Source: Steromphala cineraria
Lineage: Eukaryota; Mollusca; Gastropoda; Trochida; Trochidae
NCBI GenBank assembly: GCA_916613615.1
Contig: OU744732.1
Coordinates: forward strand, 55,343,727 to 55,407,726
Length of the DNA: 64,000 bases
Direction: 5' to 3'
The notes under the pieces are model-generated. The model saw only the letters and a list, made by a program, of their open reading frames with translations. It was not told where the DNA came from and did no database searches. The translations under genes were made by a program, and so were the position numbers. Below, piece by piece: positions 49,035 through 60,840 of the stretch (its first letter is position 1; every line of letters begins with the position of its first letter).

Positions 49035-49172
49035 CTTCGCTCGTATCCAACACACCAGTTGTGAGTGTATCCACAGTTTGGCTTCCAGACCTTGACGAGA
49101 CGTGTGAAGGCTTGTACACAGGGTTGTCGAACCATCACCATCTCCACATCCTGGTACGGGCATACGTTGGGC
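49035..49172 (-). CDS. MEGF6-like: First EMI-domain exon of an EMI/EGF (MEGF6-like) secreted protein
   Basis: Seen on the minus strand: a branch-like GACTAATAATG, a pyrimidine tract ending TTTTGCCCTCCAG, a 138-bp exon, and the donor GAAG|GTACGT. The exon begins with the third base of a codon and ends after the second base of another (phase 2-2). The peptide includes PNVCPYQDVEMV, VRQPCVQAFTR, VWKPNCG and WCVGYER: the N-terminal half of an EMI domain with four cysteines. The split Arg codon AG|A and the second half are supplied by the exon at 7289-7395. Known: MEGF6-type proteins carry this domain right after the signal peptide, and EMI domains mediate protein-protein contacts in matrix and cell-surface proteins. 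The wording RQPCVQAF...WCVGYERR is what makes me favour MEGF6 over MEGF10/11, EMILIN or EGFL7. The upstream signal-peptide exon was not found between here and the right edge. Confidence 0.85.
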
Positions 49173-49212
49173 CTGGAGGGCAAAAGAGGGCATTATTAGT
49201 CATGAGGACAAT

Positions 49213-49846
49213 ATAAATGATTAAAAAAAATGGAAAGACAAACAAGAACTATCCAATTATTTAAAAAAATGAAATATCGACATATCATTTATTCAATATT
49301 TCCATTATAAACGTAAAACGTATTGGTCAGTTGGGTGTTAAGACAGCTTGATTAAGTGTAGAATCAGGTAAACGGTAGTTTGAAGGGATACCCGTTTTCA
49401 ATGCGACTTATTTGATACAAAACGAAATTGATAAATTGATAACATTTACCAACGACGTCAATGAAAGAAATGACGTCACTGCTGACAAGTTGCAGAAGCA
49501 ATTTGGGATTCATGACTATTCTTGAATTCATAAATGATTAAAAAAATGGAAAGACAAACAAGAACTATCAAATTATTTAAAAACATTACATATCGACATA
49601 GCATTTATTCTATATTTCCATTATAAACGTAAAAAAGTATTGGTAAATTGGTGTTAAGTTAGCTTCATGTAATGTATGAGTAGGTAAACTGGAGTTTGAA
49701 TACATGGCCGTTTTTACTGGGACTTATAGTTATTTGATACGAAACGAATTTATATAGTGATACACTATGAAAATTCATCATGAACGTTTATGAAAGAAAT
49801 GACGTCACTGATGACGGTTGTAGAAGCTATTTAGGATTCATGACTA
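49213..49846. repeat. Two-copy tandem duplication, 317-bp period
   Basis: GATTAAAAAAA, TGGAAAGACAAACAAGAACT, ATCGACATA and TTCCATTATAAACGTAAAA begin at 49219 and again at 49536. Each copy ends with AAATGACGTCACTG(C/A)TGAC and GATTCATGACTATTCTTGAA. Identity is high but with several indels. Confidence 0.88.
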
Positions 49847-50275
49847 TTCTTGAATACAAGATAACATATCATATGAATTCATTAAGAAACGTTGGTGAAA
49901 AAAATGACGTCAAGTTGCAGAAGATTTAACTTAACGTCATTATGATTTCTCCCGTTTAGGATTCATGACTTTTCTTGGAAACAAGATAATATATTATATG
50001 AATTCGTTTAGAAACCTTTGGGAAAAACTTGACGTCACATTGCAGTAGGTTTAACTAAACGTCATCATAATGACTCCATTACTTGTCTTTTCTGATACAA
50101 GTTGATAAATTCTATGAATTGATTAAGGTAATAAATTTTATGAATTCGTTAAAAAATGAATCTTATATAAGAATCCATTAAGAAACGTTTTGGAAACAAA
50201 TTACTTCACATTGCATAGATTTAACGTAACGTCATTTTGATGACCCATTTCGGATTCATGACCTTCCTTAAAGTA
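49452..50275. repeat. Shorter repeats carrying TGACGTCA palindromes
   Basis: TGACGTCA occurs at 49471, 49800, 49905 and 50030, with decayed versions near 50210. Each sits in a unit with GATTCATGAC, ACAAGATAA, GAATTC(A/G)TT(A/T)AGAAAC and TTGCAG(A/T)AG. This is a second, ~110-180-bp tandem pattern that overlaps the end of the 317-bp duplication. Confidence 0.7.
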
Positions 50276-51365
50276 CAATGATACATTTTATGAAGTATCC
50301 AAAATATTTGCACCAAACGAGAAAAAGAAATTCTTCAGCGTTTGATGCAGTGGAGAAAAAATATATTTCGAACAATTTTTAAATTACAGATAAGGGTTTT
50401 TATTGTTTTCTTGTATGAAATTTCAATACCAACAAAGATTACACATTAATTTCAAAGCCATTCTAACAACAAGAGGTTGTTTATTTACAAAGTTGACCCA
50501 GTTGTCACATCATGACATTGACAGAGAAGCAACTGAGTAAAAATACCACGACCGGATCTTTTGGCTTGGTTTATTGACCCTTAATTATCAATATCGTTAC
50601 GATCAATAAGTGTAAATGAACTGCCTGAAAGACATCTATCTCTATTTGAGTTTCTTTGTGTCTGGATTGAGCTTTCGATCCTTCTGGCAGCAAAATAAGG
50701 TCGTGATTAAATCATCATAGATCGCTACCTGTGGATCAACAATCAGATTCTCTGTAGTAAGAGCTCTGAGGTAGAAACAAGAACCGCGACTTATCAATAA
50801 TATATCGACACTTCTTCGGTCAATAATGTAAATTTTGTGCCATATTGTGAAATAAGCTCCCGATCTTAGGTAATCTTCGTTCTATTAAAAGTGGGAGTTG
50901 AAATACAAGAGAAAATGTACCCTGTGGACCCCGATTTTATTCTAAGGTTTAGTTTTGCAACGAGGGCATTAACTATTTCTTTAATTCATTTTAACTTTTT
51001 TTATCATTTTAGTAAAAAAACAACGCAAAAGCTGTTAATTGTCGGTAACCATTGCTCAAAGGTACAAATGTAAAAAACATATTTCGCAAAAGTAAAACAT
51101 ATTATTTTCGATAAATCAATAACTACATTACACCTTAAAATTCAATTCATTATCAACGATAGATGTGCTAAGCATGACCCGACCAACCGATAGCGCCAAC
51201 CTAATTAATAGTGTCTAATAAATGGTTGAAAAGAATAATGCTGATATAACAAGCATATGTGCTACGATAAACACTCATCGTTGACAATATGAAACCCAAA
51301 GTTGTCATTAAACAAATTCAGTCAATCGTCAGTCATTATTAACCTATTTGTACCAGAAAGAGGTA
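50276..51365. other. Stretch without recognised features
   Basis: AT-rich sequence upstream of the EMI exon in the transcribed direction. No signal-peptide exon was recognised. Confidence 0.45.
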
Positions 51366-52672
51366 GGGGAGACCAGGGCAAAGCGCGCCCCCTAACATAA
51401 AAGTGCGTCTAGTGGGCACCCCGACATGTACAGAATGCAACTTGCACACTATCTCTAATACTTATCAGATAGACTATAACATGGCACATGCTTTTTTAAA
51501 CTGCCATTTCGGAATAAGGATATTTTTACGTAAATATATTTTGACTAAGGGGGCGCGCTTTGCCCTGTAGTTTGGGGCAAAGTGCCCAATCCCCTGGGCG
51601 CTTTGCCCCATTCGAAAAACAACACAGAATGTAATAGATAGTACACACATATAATCAGCCAATACAAATCAAAAGCTATCATCTTGATAATGCAAGGCAA
51701 CCATCGAACCCATATGAAGGATAGAATTAACATTAAAGTTGACAATATATGCAAGAATGCGCAAACTATTCCTTAACATGTAATGGACCTACATGTTCAA
51801 CATTCTCAATGACCAAATATCGTTATGGTTGGTACATGTACATTTCTTTCAACTACGAATGTGTTGATAATGTAGGTTTTTGAATATCAAAACCAGTAAA
51901 ATAATAGAATATAAGATGAATTGAATTGGTTATATGGACGAATTAAAGAATTCATACAACTATTATGTGTCGGACTTGGCAGAACGGCATAAATTGCTTA
52001 TCGTTTAGGGTTGAACATTAATATACAATGAATTATATATTCATGATTTAAACAACAACAGAAAAATATGCTTTGGTAACTGTTTCTTGTCGTGATTCTT
52101 TAACAAAACAAAACCCTTTAAGTAAAATGGTATATTTCATTTTAATATAAAAAAAAGCAGAATGCTGATATGAAAATGATAGTTCACCTTTACATTATTT
52201 GCTAAAGAAATGCAAAATAATAACTTTAACACCAATATGTTAACCAAAATGATATATTTTATAACACACGGGGCAAAGCGCTCCCCCCGGCACGTTTTGC
52301 CCCATCAAGGGTAGTATTTTGTTATGAACATCACAGAAAGTCATTAAAGCAAGTAATTACAAATTTCATTATTCAATGAATTAATGATACCAATTCATGT
52401 TACATATGCACGAGAGTTCAATGTTCCGTTTTGTATTTTTATTAAATATTTTAATTTGAGACATATCTGTTCGATATAGTAAAATCGCGTTTTTTCGAAT
52501 ATTTGAAATTCTGCGTCCACAACTCAGGCAAATGATTCCAGCGTTGGTCACAAAGCTTCATTACGGTTACTTTCATTCGTTGGTAATGACAAATTACTTC
52601 ATTTGTCGATAGGTTTGGAGAAATTACGCGTGGTCACTTTGCCCCGGGGGCGCGCTTTGCCCTGGTCTCCCC
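51366..52672 (-). mobile_element. 1.3-kb TIR transposon, non-autonomous, copy 2 (inverted)
   Basis: Same termini as the copy at 38738, in reverse orientation, with TA at 51364-51365 and 52673-52674. The two copies align along their whole length and look more than 90 percent identical by eye, so both are fairly recent. Lengths are 1306 and 1307 bp. Confidence 0.9.
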
Positions 52673-53552
52673 TACATATGGGTTAACGGGTAAATAGGAT
52701 ACTTAAGGGATTTAACGTCATTTAATCATTGAAACAATCCATTATGTCCTAATATGTTCTGTCACTACAACATGTTATTAATTTCACACAAATATAGGAA
52801 TTAATATCAATAGGATGAGTATCCGGTAGCGTCACAATTAGTCCGGTGGTCCGTTGACATTTTGTCCAGGGGTCACAATGACACACTTGTGTACTTAATA
52901 CGTTTTCTGCATCATAATTTGTCAATGGCGGATGTCCATGCATGACAATTACCCTCATACTTTCTAACCTTTGACCTCTATTACAGCCAATCATAAACCA
53001 GCGTGAGTGACACTTAACAGTAGTAAACTAGTTTTTGTTAATTTGAAAGACAGATGTTTACGGCATACTTCGCACGCAACTAAACATTGTTAGCAGAAGT
53101 TTGGGTCAACACTTCAACATATAATATGTTGGTAGGAATGTAGCATCCATTCTGTTGGACTTAAATGCTAACAATAAACAACTAATCTTTGGAAATAATT
53201 ATTGAATGTATTGGTTCACCCGTTAATAATAAATAATAAAAAAACGAAAATATAGAAATAAGTGGTAAGGGAAACAGTACAATTTGTCATATACGGAATT
53301 ATTTCCACCGATTCACGCTATTGTACAAATAACATTTGGATTACATAATACTTAATCATATTCATCAATTCATGAAGATTATATCCTTGGAATAACACTA
53401 TGTTTTGTGCAATGGAAAACACACAATATTTGGTCTTGTTAATCATAACAGCACAGCATTGTACTAAAAGCAAGTTCAAACTCAGTTTGGTTATGGTCGA
53501 GGTAACAATTATTTCAATAGAAAGTGAAATGCTGACATGGGCTTTTAACTTA

Positions 53553-54128
53553 CACTCAGGGGCAAAAGAAACGATACCAACTTTTCAAAAGAGTACAAAA
53601 CAAAATCCTGTTGTAAATGAAATGCGACTTCGAGCCCTTGTGATAGGCACATCAGTTGTGAAGAAGTACTCACAATTTCAAACATCAAAGTATAAAACTT
53701 ATAATTGTATGACTGTTCAAACACACGAGGGATCCAAAAACAGCTTTTTCAATGTTATTTTTGGTCATAATCTTTGAAATTGGAATACAAAAATTATGAA
53801 ATGTAAAAATCTATAAAATCTAAGATGTTATCAATATAAATAACCCTTGTAGAAGGTAATTTGTTCACGCATTTTGCCTGTATTTTGGTTTAAAAACAAG
53901 AAAAAGGGCCATTTTCACTATCCTATCTCGTCTAGTTAAGGAGATTTTTTAACAGCGTTTTTTGAAAGGCTTGTATTTCGAAAGCGTTAACAGATATAGC
54001 TCTGAAATTAAAAACTTAGTTCAGTTAGCTCTTGAATACATGAATTAACCCTGTTTCAGCCGTATCTATCAATCGTAGATTAACCTATCATGCATTTTAT
54101 ATGGTATCGTTTCTTTTGCCCCTGAGTG
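53553..54128. mobile_element. 576-bp MITE with ~27-bp TIRs and TA flanks
   Basis: CACTCAGGGGCAAAAGAAAC plus GATACCA at 53553-53579 is repeated inverted at 54102-54128. TA lies outside each end, within a CTTA/TAAG context that extends the symmetry. A 125-codon frame (53400-53777) crosses the left end and so is unlikely to be a gene. The tip resembles, but differs from, the 1.3-kb element. Confidence 0.85.
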
Positions 54129-54132
54129 TAAG

Positions 54133-55540
54133 CGTGAAGGAATTAATTGAGCATTGTATGTTAACGATCAATGCACTAAGAAATCTCTATGTTAATCTGT
54201 AACACGAACAACAGATTTGTTATAATAACGATGTTTTCTACAGCTTTGATTAAGAACAATACTTTTGGGTTGTTATGTACAGAAGAGTAAGATTCGTCCG
54301 ATTTTGATGAAGTTGATGTGGTTCTAAATCATCTATAACAAGTAATTTCGAGGGAAACAATATGCATTTGTAAATGAGAAACACTAATGAGTTAATAACA
54401 TTTTTTAATTTGCAAACGTGCAAATGAATTTCAAACGATAGTAATGTTGGCCTTTATTGCCAATTTGTCCCCTGGAAAACAAGTTATATTGTTTGTAATT
54501 TATAACTGTACATTCTGTTTGCTATACAACTCTAACAAACTTTAAAGTAGCATGTAAACTGGAAAGTGAAACATACCAATAACTCTGTTGTGAATGTTGA
54601 TCTATTTTGATCTAATTTGATGAAATTATTTACAATAACCCCCAGAATTATGACCTAGATAAGTACAATCCTGAACAAAGAAAGTGAATATCCATTAAGA
54701 TAGTCTCATTTCTTCTTTCAGTTGTTCAATCAAATTATTAATCAATTCATAAATTTTTATACACCTCTTATTAACATATATTGTATTGTCATATTGCAAT
54801 TTCACAGAGAGCACAAAGATCAGGTCCAGCTTTTTAACCAATTTGATTTTCAGCAATTATGCAGTAATGTTAAACTGCACATTCCTATTCAAGTAACCCG
54901 TCCTACATTTCAATGAAAACGGAAAATGTCTTCTTGATAGCCATATAAAAGACATTAAACTTTAACCAGTCTTTTTCTAACAAGAAACTATAAATGTAAA
55001 ACGAATCCCTTTTTTGGAAGAGAAACCTCATTATGCTAGGTATTTCATAAGTGATAAAACTTTAACGTCCTACTTTTTGCATTAAAGAGTGTCATGAGCG
55101 ACTTTTATGAGGCTCTGCTACTTTAGTTTGTCCTTAAGCGACTAGAAGGGGTTTAACTGGCATAAAATTAATTTAATAACGTCACACGAACACTTTTAAG
55201 CACTGCAGTCATACTGTGCTAGATAATTGCCTAGCATCTTTCCGCTGAAAGTAATTCCACCGGAAGGCCATTTACTGCATGCCATTTAGAGCACTTCATT
55301 ATTTGACTAAATTTATTATGTGGATAAACGACTAAATAGCTCCTATAGTTGTCTACGAAATGCAGCCATGGTTACTTTCTGCATAAAAAACTCAGAATAG
55401 CAATATAGGTTCTTGTGAAATAGAATATAAATATATTCTCAAGTTAGTCGAAATTTATTTTTTTGTGAACAATAACTTCTTACCAAGGTAAAATTCATGG
55501 AACAATTGGAAGCGTCTAATCCTTGTTGACAACAATCATG
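54133..55540. other. Stretch without recognised features
   Basis: AT-rich, with short frames only. Confidence 0.45.
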
Positions 55541-55554
55541 ATGACATCATTATG

Positions 55555-56105
55555 AAAACGTCCAAAGTTTTATGTCAAATGTATGATGTCAATGTCAACC
55601 GATGATTACCACGTTAAATGTTTGATGACGACGTCCAACATTGATTGCTTTTATAAATCTAAGTCTTATAAATAACAACGTCCAAAATTTGATGTCAATT
55701 GCATGGTGTCAACGTCATCTGTTTGATGACAACAGCCAAGGTTGAAGACAACACCCAACGTTTGATGACAATGACCAACGTTTGATGACAACACCCAACG
55801 TTTGATGACAATGACCAACGTTTGACTACCACTTCAAATATTTTTATACAGCGAAAAATGTTTGATGAAAATGTTCAATGTTTGGGGACAACGTCAATTG
55901 TTCGATTACATCGCCCCACGTTTGATGACAACGTCTAAAGTTCGACTACAACGCCCAACGTTTGATGACAAAGTCAAACGTTTAATTACATTGGCCAACG
56001 TTCGATTACAACAGCCAATGTTCGAATTAAATGTCCTATGTTCGATTACAACGTCCAATGTTTGATTGCAACGCCCAACGTTTGATTACAACGGCCAACG
56101 TGATG
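55555..56105. repeat. Degenerate 21-bp minisatellite
   Basis: The unit is close to CAACGTTTGATGACAACGCCC, with common variants GATTACAACG and GACTACAACG. About two dozen units are visible, best preserved at 55740-56100. The 21-bp period keeps a short frame open (55862-56065). Confidence 0.85.
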
Positions 56106-56984
56106 ACAAGTTAAGATGTTTTATGAACGTCAATGTTTGTTGACAACGTCTTTTGTTTGCTGGCGGTGTTCGAGATATGTTCACTATGTCCATCGCTTGA
56201 CAACAAATTAATGTTAAATGTTTTGGTTGATGGCAGCACCTAATGATGAAGCTCATTATATTCGCAACATGCTCACAAGATGATGGCGCTTAAGGCATGG
56301 TAAGATTGTTATACCGGAAGACGACAATGTGTAATGTTTGACAGGGTATAGCTTCTCACAGCAGGGAGGAAGTGTACGGTTATGTATTCGCTTGATAATC
56401 TGATAGCTTCCTCTGTCAGTGCAATCATGTCAAACATTACGCACTGTCATGATGCGATTGACATTTATGCTACATACCTTTCCGTTCTGATCTAGCGATA
56501 GCATGATGTTCCTGTTATTTAGTTTGATAGCTTGTTTTCAACAGTTAATGACGGAGCTATGATATAATGTACAATAAATGCACTGATATTGATAACCTTT
56601 ATACAACTGGACTAGAATTGGGTCATTTAATGCCCTAATTGTACCTTATTAGTTATCTCCCATCGAGGACACACGAGACAACTATGTTGCGTATTAATCC
56701 CTTTGTAAAAACCAACATGTAATAGTGTTTGAAAAATCTAGTCAGGGATGAATTTACTACCGCAAATTTCTTTTGGGCATGATTAAAAGCAAGTCCGTCT
56801 CATAACTGAACCTCCTTTTCCTTAACTAATAAAGTGTAACATAATGACCCTTTATTGTCCGAAATACAAAGAAGATTTATCACATTTTGATACCGTTAGC
56901 CACCTTAAAGCTTGTTCTGTCCTTGTAATGATGAATACCAAGCATGGCAGCAACAACTCCCATCTGAACGTCTTTTGGTATGAC
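56106..56984. other. Stretch without recognised features
   Basis: No gene or repeat was recognised. Confidence 0.4.
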
Positions 56985-57046
56985 GCGATCGAGAATAAAA
57001 CCCCGGGTGATGAGCAGATACTCTACTAACTGAGCTACAGTACGGT
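56985..57046 (-). repeat. tRNA-like pseudogene with intact box A
   Basis: Read on the minus strand, TAGCTCAGTTAGTAGAG is an intact box A, followed by an anticodon-arm-like CTGCTCATCACCC. Box B is decayed (GGTTTTATTCTCGATC where GGTTCGAATCC is expected). A decayed tRNA gene or SINE head is likely. Confidence 0.6.
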
Positions 57047-57299
57047 TTATCGGCACTGCTGATTATGTACGAGATGGACTAACAAAGTACTCCGTACTAA
57101 AATAACTACAGTTCTTGGCATTGACCAGGTTGTACGTAAGGTAACAAATGCAAACCACGTGTGGGGTTGTTGGGTACAATTCACTATAGCATGCTTGCCG
57201 TGGCGTCCTGGGAAACTGTCGGATACGTAACGATCAAAAGACCGATGTCTTATCCCCCATTATGATAGGAATTCTGTTTTTCTCTCACTGCATTTTTTC

Positions 57300-57460
57300 G
57301 GCGGCTCGTCTGTCTCTCTCAGTCCCTCATTTCTTCCAGTCTCTGTCTACTACCTTACGTTGTCTGTCTGTCTCTCTGTTTGTCTGTCTGTCAGATGTTT
57401 GTTCCCACACTATTAAAAATTGGTGCTACTCTGTTTGTCTGTTTGTCGGTCAGATGTTTC
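57300..57460. repeat. TCTG/CT-rich low-complexity run
   Basis: Runs of GTCTGTCTGTCTCTCTGTTTG occur twice in modified form. A similar (GTCT)n run is at about 32660-32678. The open frame across it is a low-complexity artefact. Confidence 0.7.
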
Positions 57461-57826
57461 CTTCTCACAATATGTATAGGTACAAAAAGAAGAATATAGA
57501 CCCTTGTACAAATACAGTACTTTAACTTACTTAACAATGAAGGTCCCTCTTATTTTTCTAAACCCTACTCACTCACTTATGTTTACTAGGACAATTCATT
57601 TGTTTAAACAAAATTTGAAATATTTATGTCAATAATGACATTTCTACCTACTTGATGAGGACATATGGGTGATCAGACTTATAATAATAACGTGCGTGTA
57701 TCTCTATTTCCTTAAAAAAGACCTAAAGAGATTTAGTTAGATATTCAGTGTTATTTCCGGTCATTTTACAGATCACTATGATGGCAGAAATAATTTTAAA
57801 AAGGTACTTGGCACCTCTGTATTTAA

Positions 57827-58183
57827 AGGGGCAGTAGCACGTTTTTAGGGGGAATATAAGGTGATGTCAGGAAAATGAAAATTGATGGTTCCAATTGAAA
57901 GACAATGTATTTAAACTAAATGGAGCAGTAATAATTCAAATATTTAACGTTAAGTTTAGCCATGCGATGCCTTTTTCTTACAGAAAATGAATTAAAGGTG
58001 TTTACACAAAAATGGCCGCCTATGTATTTTATGTGAATCTTCATACTTTGTCCTCCGACTATGGATGATTGACTTGTGTAATGACATTTTTGACACTGTC
58101 AAAATAATACATTTAACATTAACTTACAATTATCACTGAAAATTTTAAAATATAAAATTATCAAAAAACGTGCTACTGCCCCT
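57827..58183 (-). mobile_element. 357-bp MITE with TTAA target duplication, copy D (inverted)
   Basis: Same termini as copies A-C, with the interior reversed. TTAA lies at 57823-57826 and 58184-58187. Confidence 0.92.
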
Positions 58184-58187
58184 TTAA

Positions 58188-60059
58188 ACCTTATTATTCC
58201 AGCTATAGACATTACTAAGCATGGCATTCAACTTACGATAATTTCAAGTGCATTCAATGACAATTCAAACTTTAAAAATGTTTTATCCTTTGTTTACACT
58301 CCACAAAATAGACAAAAGTCCATAAATAATTTCTAAAACGTACGATCATTTCAAGTACATTCCATGACAACTTTTAAAAAATCGTTTGATCCCTTAGATA
58401 AACTGAGCTAACACTCTTAACCTACAAACAGAAATCAAAGTTCAGAATTGGATTAATTGTACGAAAACGATTCTCATCACGGCGATCCAGCACGAGTACC
58501 TACGTGACTGAGATAAACCTACTGAACTGTACTCTCTCCCATTCATACACTGAATTCAGACAATGAAGCAACTTTATATGAATTTCACGCACTTGCTCAT
58601 CCTACAGTGACAGTCTCATTAACATACATTGCTCGAGAAAATATGACAAAAAAACTTTCATATGTAGATTTCTAGCTTTAGCACCTGCGGCAGGCGTGCA
58701 TATGAATAATCAGGAAAAGCATGTTGATAATTGATATGCATTGCAGACAATGATTGAAATACATATGGTTACTGAAGCAGAAACATAAATTTATTTTGAT
58801 CATACTTGAATTTATACATGAACTATGGTTATTAAGCATATTTGTATTGATGATTTATAGGCGTTGAAATTATGCGACGGGGAAACATGTTATTGGTGCA
58901 GGTGACGTTTCCAACGAAGGTTTTGTTTTATTTGATGATAATTTTCACATAAATTTCAGATATATATACAGGAATGCCCATAAATGCCCCATTGTCCTAC
59001 TTAGCAAAATAAGGTTCTATAAATATGATTTGTACGATAAATATCATAAGAGGTGTAAATGGACATATTTGTCAATACGAGCTGTATAAAACACATATTT
59101 GTCTGTACACAGTGACGGGTTATGTCCGTGGTGATAATATTAGATCTGTACAACCACAAGAGTAATATGTACGAATATATGCCCACAGAGACAGTACACA
59201 GAGCGAGATTTGAATATCTGTTGATAAACTATGAATAAGGATGGAGCAAAGCGAGTACCTTGTAGTACTCCAGTGTGAGAACATGTTCAAGTGTATTATG
59301 ATAACACCCTTCTCAATCCCTCATGTAATGCCAATATATAGAGTTTCTTCAACAGAGGAAAGTTTGTAACGCTGTGAATGTCACTTCATCGGCCCACACC
59401 TGTGACAGGGAGCAGCTCAAAAGTTAAAAAGTTATTCTCAAATTGAAAAATCATGAAATTTGTAAAGAAGATTTTTTTCTGATTTGTATTTGTGTGTATT
59501 TGTATTGAAATGTGCTCATGAGTTTAAAATTTATTTTTATTTTGTGAGTATAATTTGAATAATGTGTTATTTTCCAGGATCGTTTCATATGAAAAGGTGA
59601 TGGTTATAGTTCCCTTTTCCTCAGAAACCTACCTTCATAAGCATGATTGAATTAACTATTTACAACCTCTACTATTAGCAACCTCGAACTATATAAGAAT
59701 TGGTCAATTTTTGTGTCTGATTTCAATTTAACAAAATTCCTTTTTAGCAGCTTTATCATTATCTACTACTGTCAAGCCTTGACACAGTTATGTTCAAAAA
59801 GCACTTTTCATAGCATAGAGCTTTAATGTTAATGATTTTCACAGTTTGATTTGATTTTTACACACTGTTGACAAAGAAAATTAGTTGACAACGTTAATAT
59901 CGAAAGACATCTGAAAAATCGAAATTGCAACCATTGCATTTCAAATCATAAAGATGAAAGAAAGTTGAGTGAAAAATTAGCCATTTCCGAAAAACGAGTA
60001 ATTTACATCATAATTATTCACTAAAACACATTTTCCCAATTATACAGTTATTAAGTATC
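58188..60059. other. Stretch without recognised features
   Basis: AT-rich, with no recognised genes or repeats. Confidence 0.4.
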
Positions 60060-60840
60060 ATTATAGTTTTTAGACAACCCCCACGCTGAGAGAGATGCAG
60101 CTGCACATTAAAGTGCACAGATGCAGGAATGTGCTTCTCATTGACACCTGTCAATATCAGCGACATCTTTCTCGCTGTATCTCCATAGTTGACCATGATA
60201 AATATGATTACAAGACACGGTGCACTAGTGGGTTAATAACCTACATAGGAATTATTTTTCCAAAATAATGAATTATTGATTTTAACAAGATGAATCCCTA
60301 TCCATCAAATTTTTGCTTTCGATCCAATTTGATATTATATTTTAGCAATTCGTTATACATTTAACATTTGTGCACGAATCGTCAATACTCTCCAGTGGAC
60401 CAATTCTGGAATAGTATTAAGTGGCTAGGGTAATTCTTCAAATGTTTTTTTTTTGACAAGGGAATATTTAAGGTTGGAATATTATGACCTGCATGAACAG
60501 TCAATGGATATCGATTCGAGTAAAATTTATGAAAATATGAGCTCATGAAATGTTTTTTACTGAAATTATTAAATGTTTTTTCTATTACAAGATATCGGAG
60601 TCGTTAATATATTTGTATCAATAAAATCGCGACCTGCTTGTAGTTATGACACAATTATCGAAATGGACAAGCTTTCTCCGTCATTAATAACAATTCAATA
60701 ATTTGTTATCATTATAAGTTCTTGAGACGACCCCTGCACACTCGGATGCAGCTGCACACGTATGTGCAGACAAGCAGGTATGTTGTGCATCTCCCTGACG
60801 ACATCTGTCAATATCAGAGACACTTCAATATTGTAATTCA
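60060..60840 (-). repeat. Pair of related ~110-bp blocks, ~655 bp apart
   Basis: Blocks at about 60072-60175 and 60726-60830 share GATGCAGCTGCACA, GTGCA, GCAGG(A/T)ATGT and ACA(C/T)CTGTCAATATCAG(C/A)GACA. Minus-strand frames through both keep SLILT, IPA and VQLH in the same order. The similarity is present at DNA level, so a conserved exon is only one reading. Confidence 0.55.

Noticed and set aside
48934..49193. Three overlapping minus-strand frames around the first EMI exon as separate genes
   Set aside because: Only the frame with the EMI motif is real, and only between its splice sites. The Met used by the open frame lies in the acceptor tract.
14640..50275. CRISPR-like interpretation of the regular repeats
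   Set aside because: The repeats are long, contiguous and without unique spacers, and the genome is eukaryotic.
53400..53777. 125-codon plus-strand frame
   Set aside because: It crosses the left terminal repeat of a MITE and has no recognisable domain.
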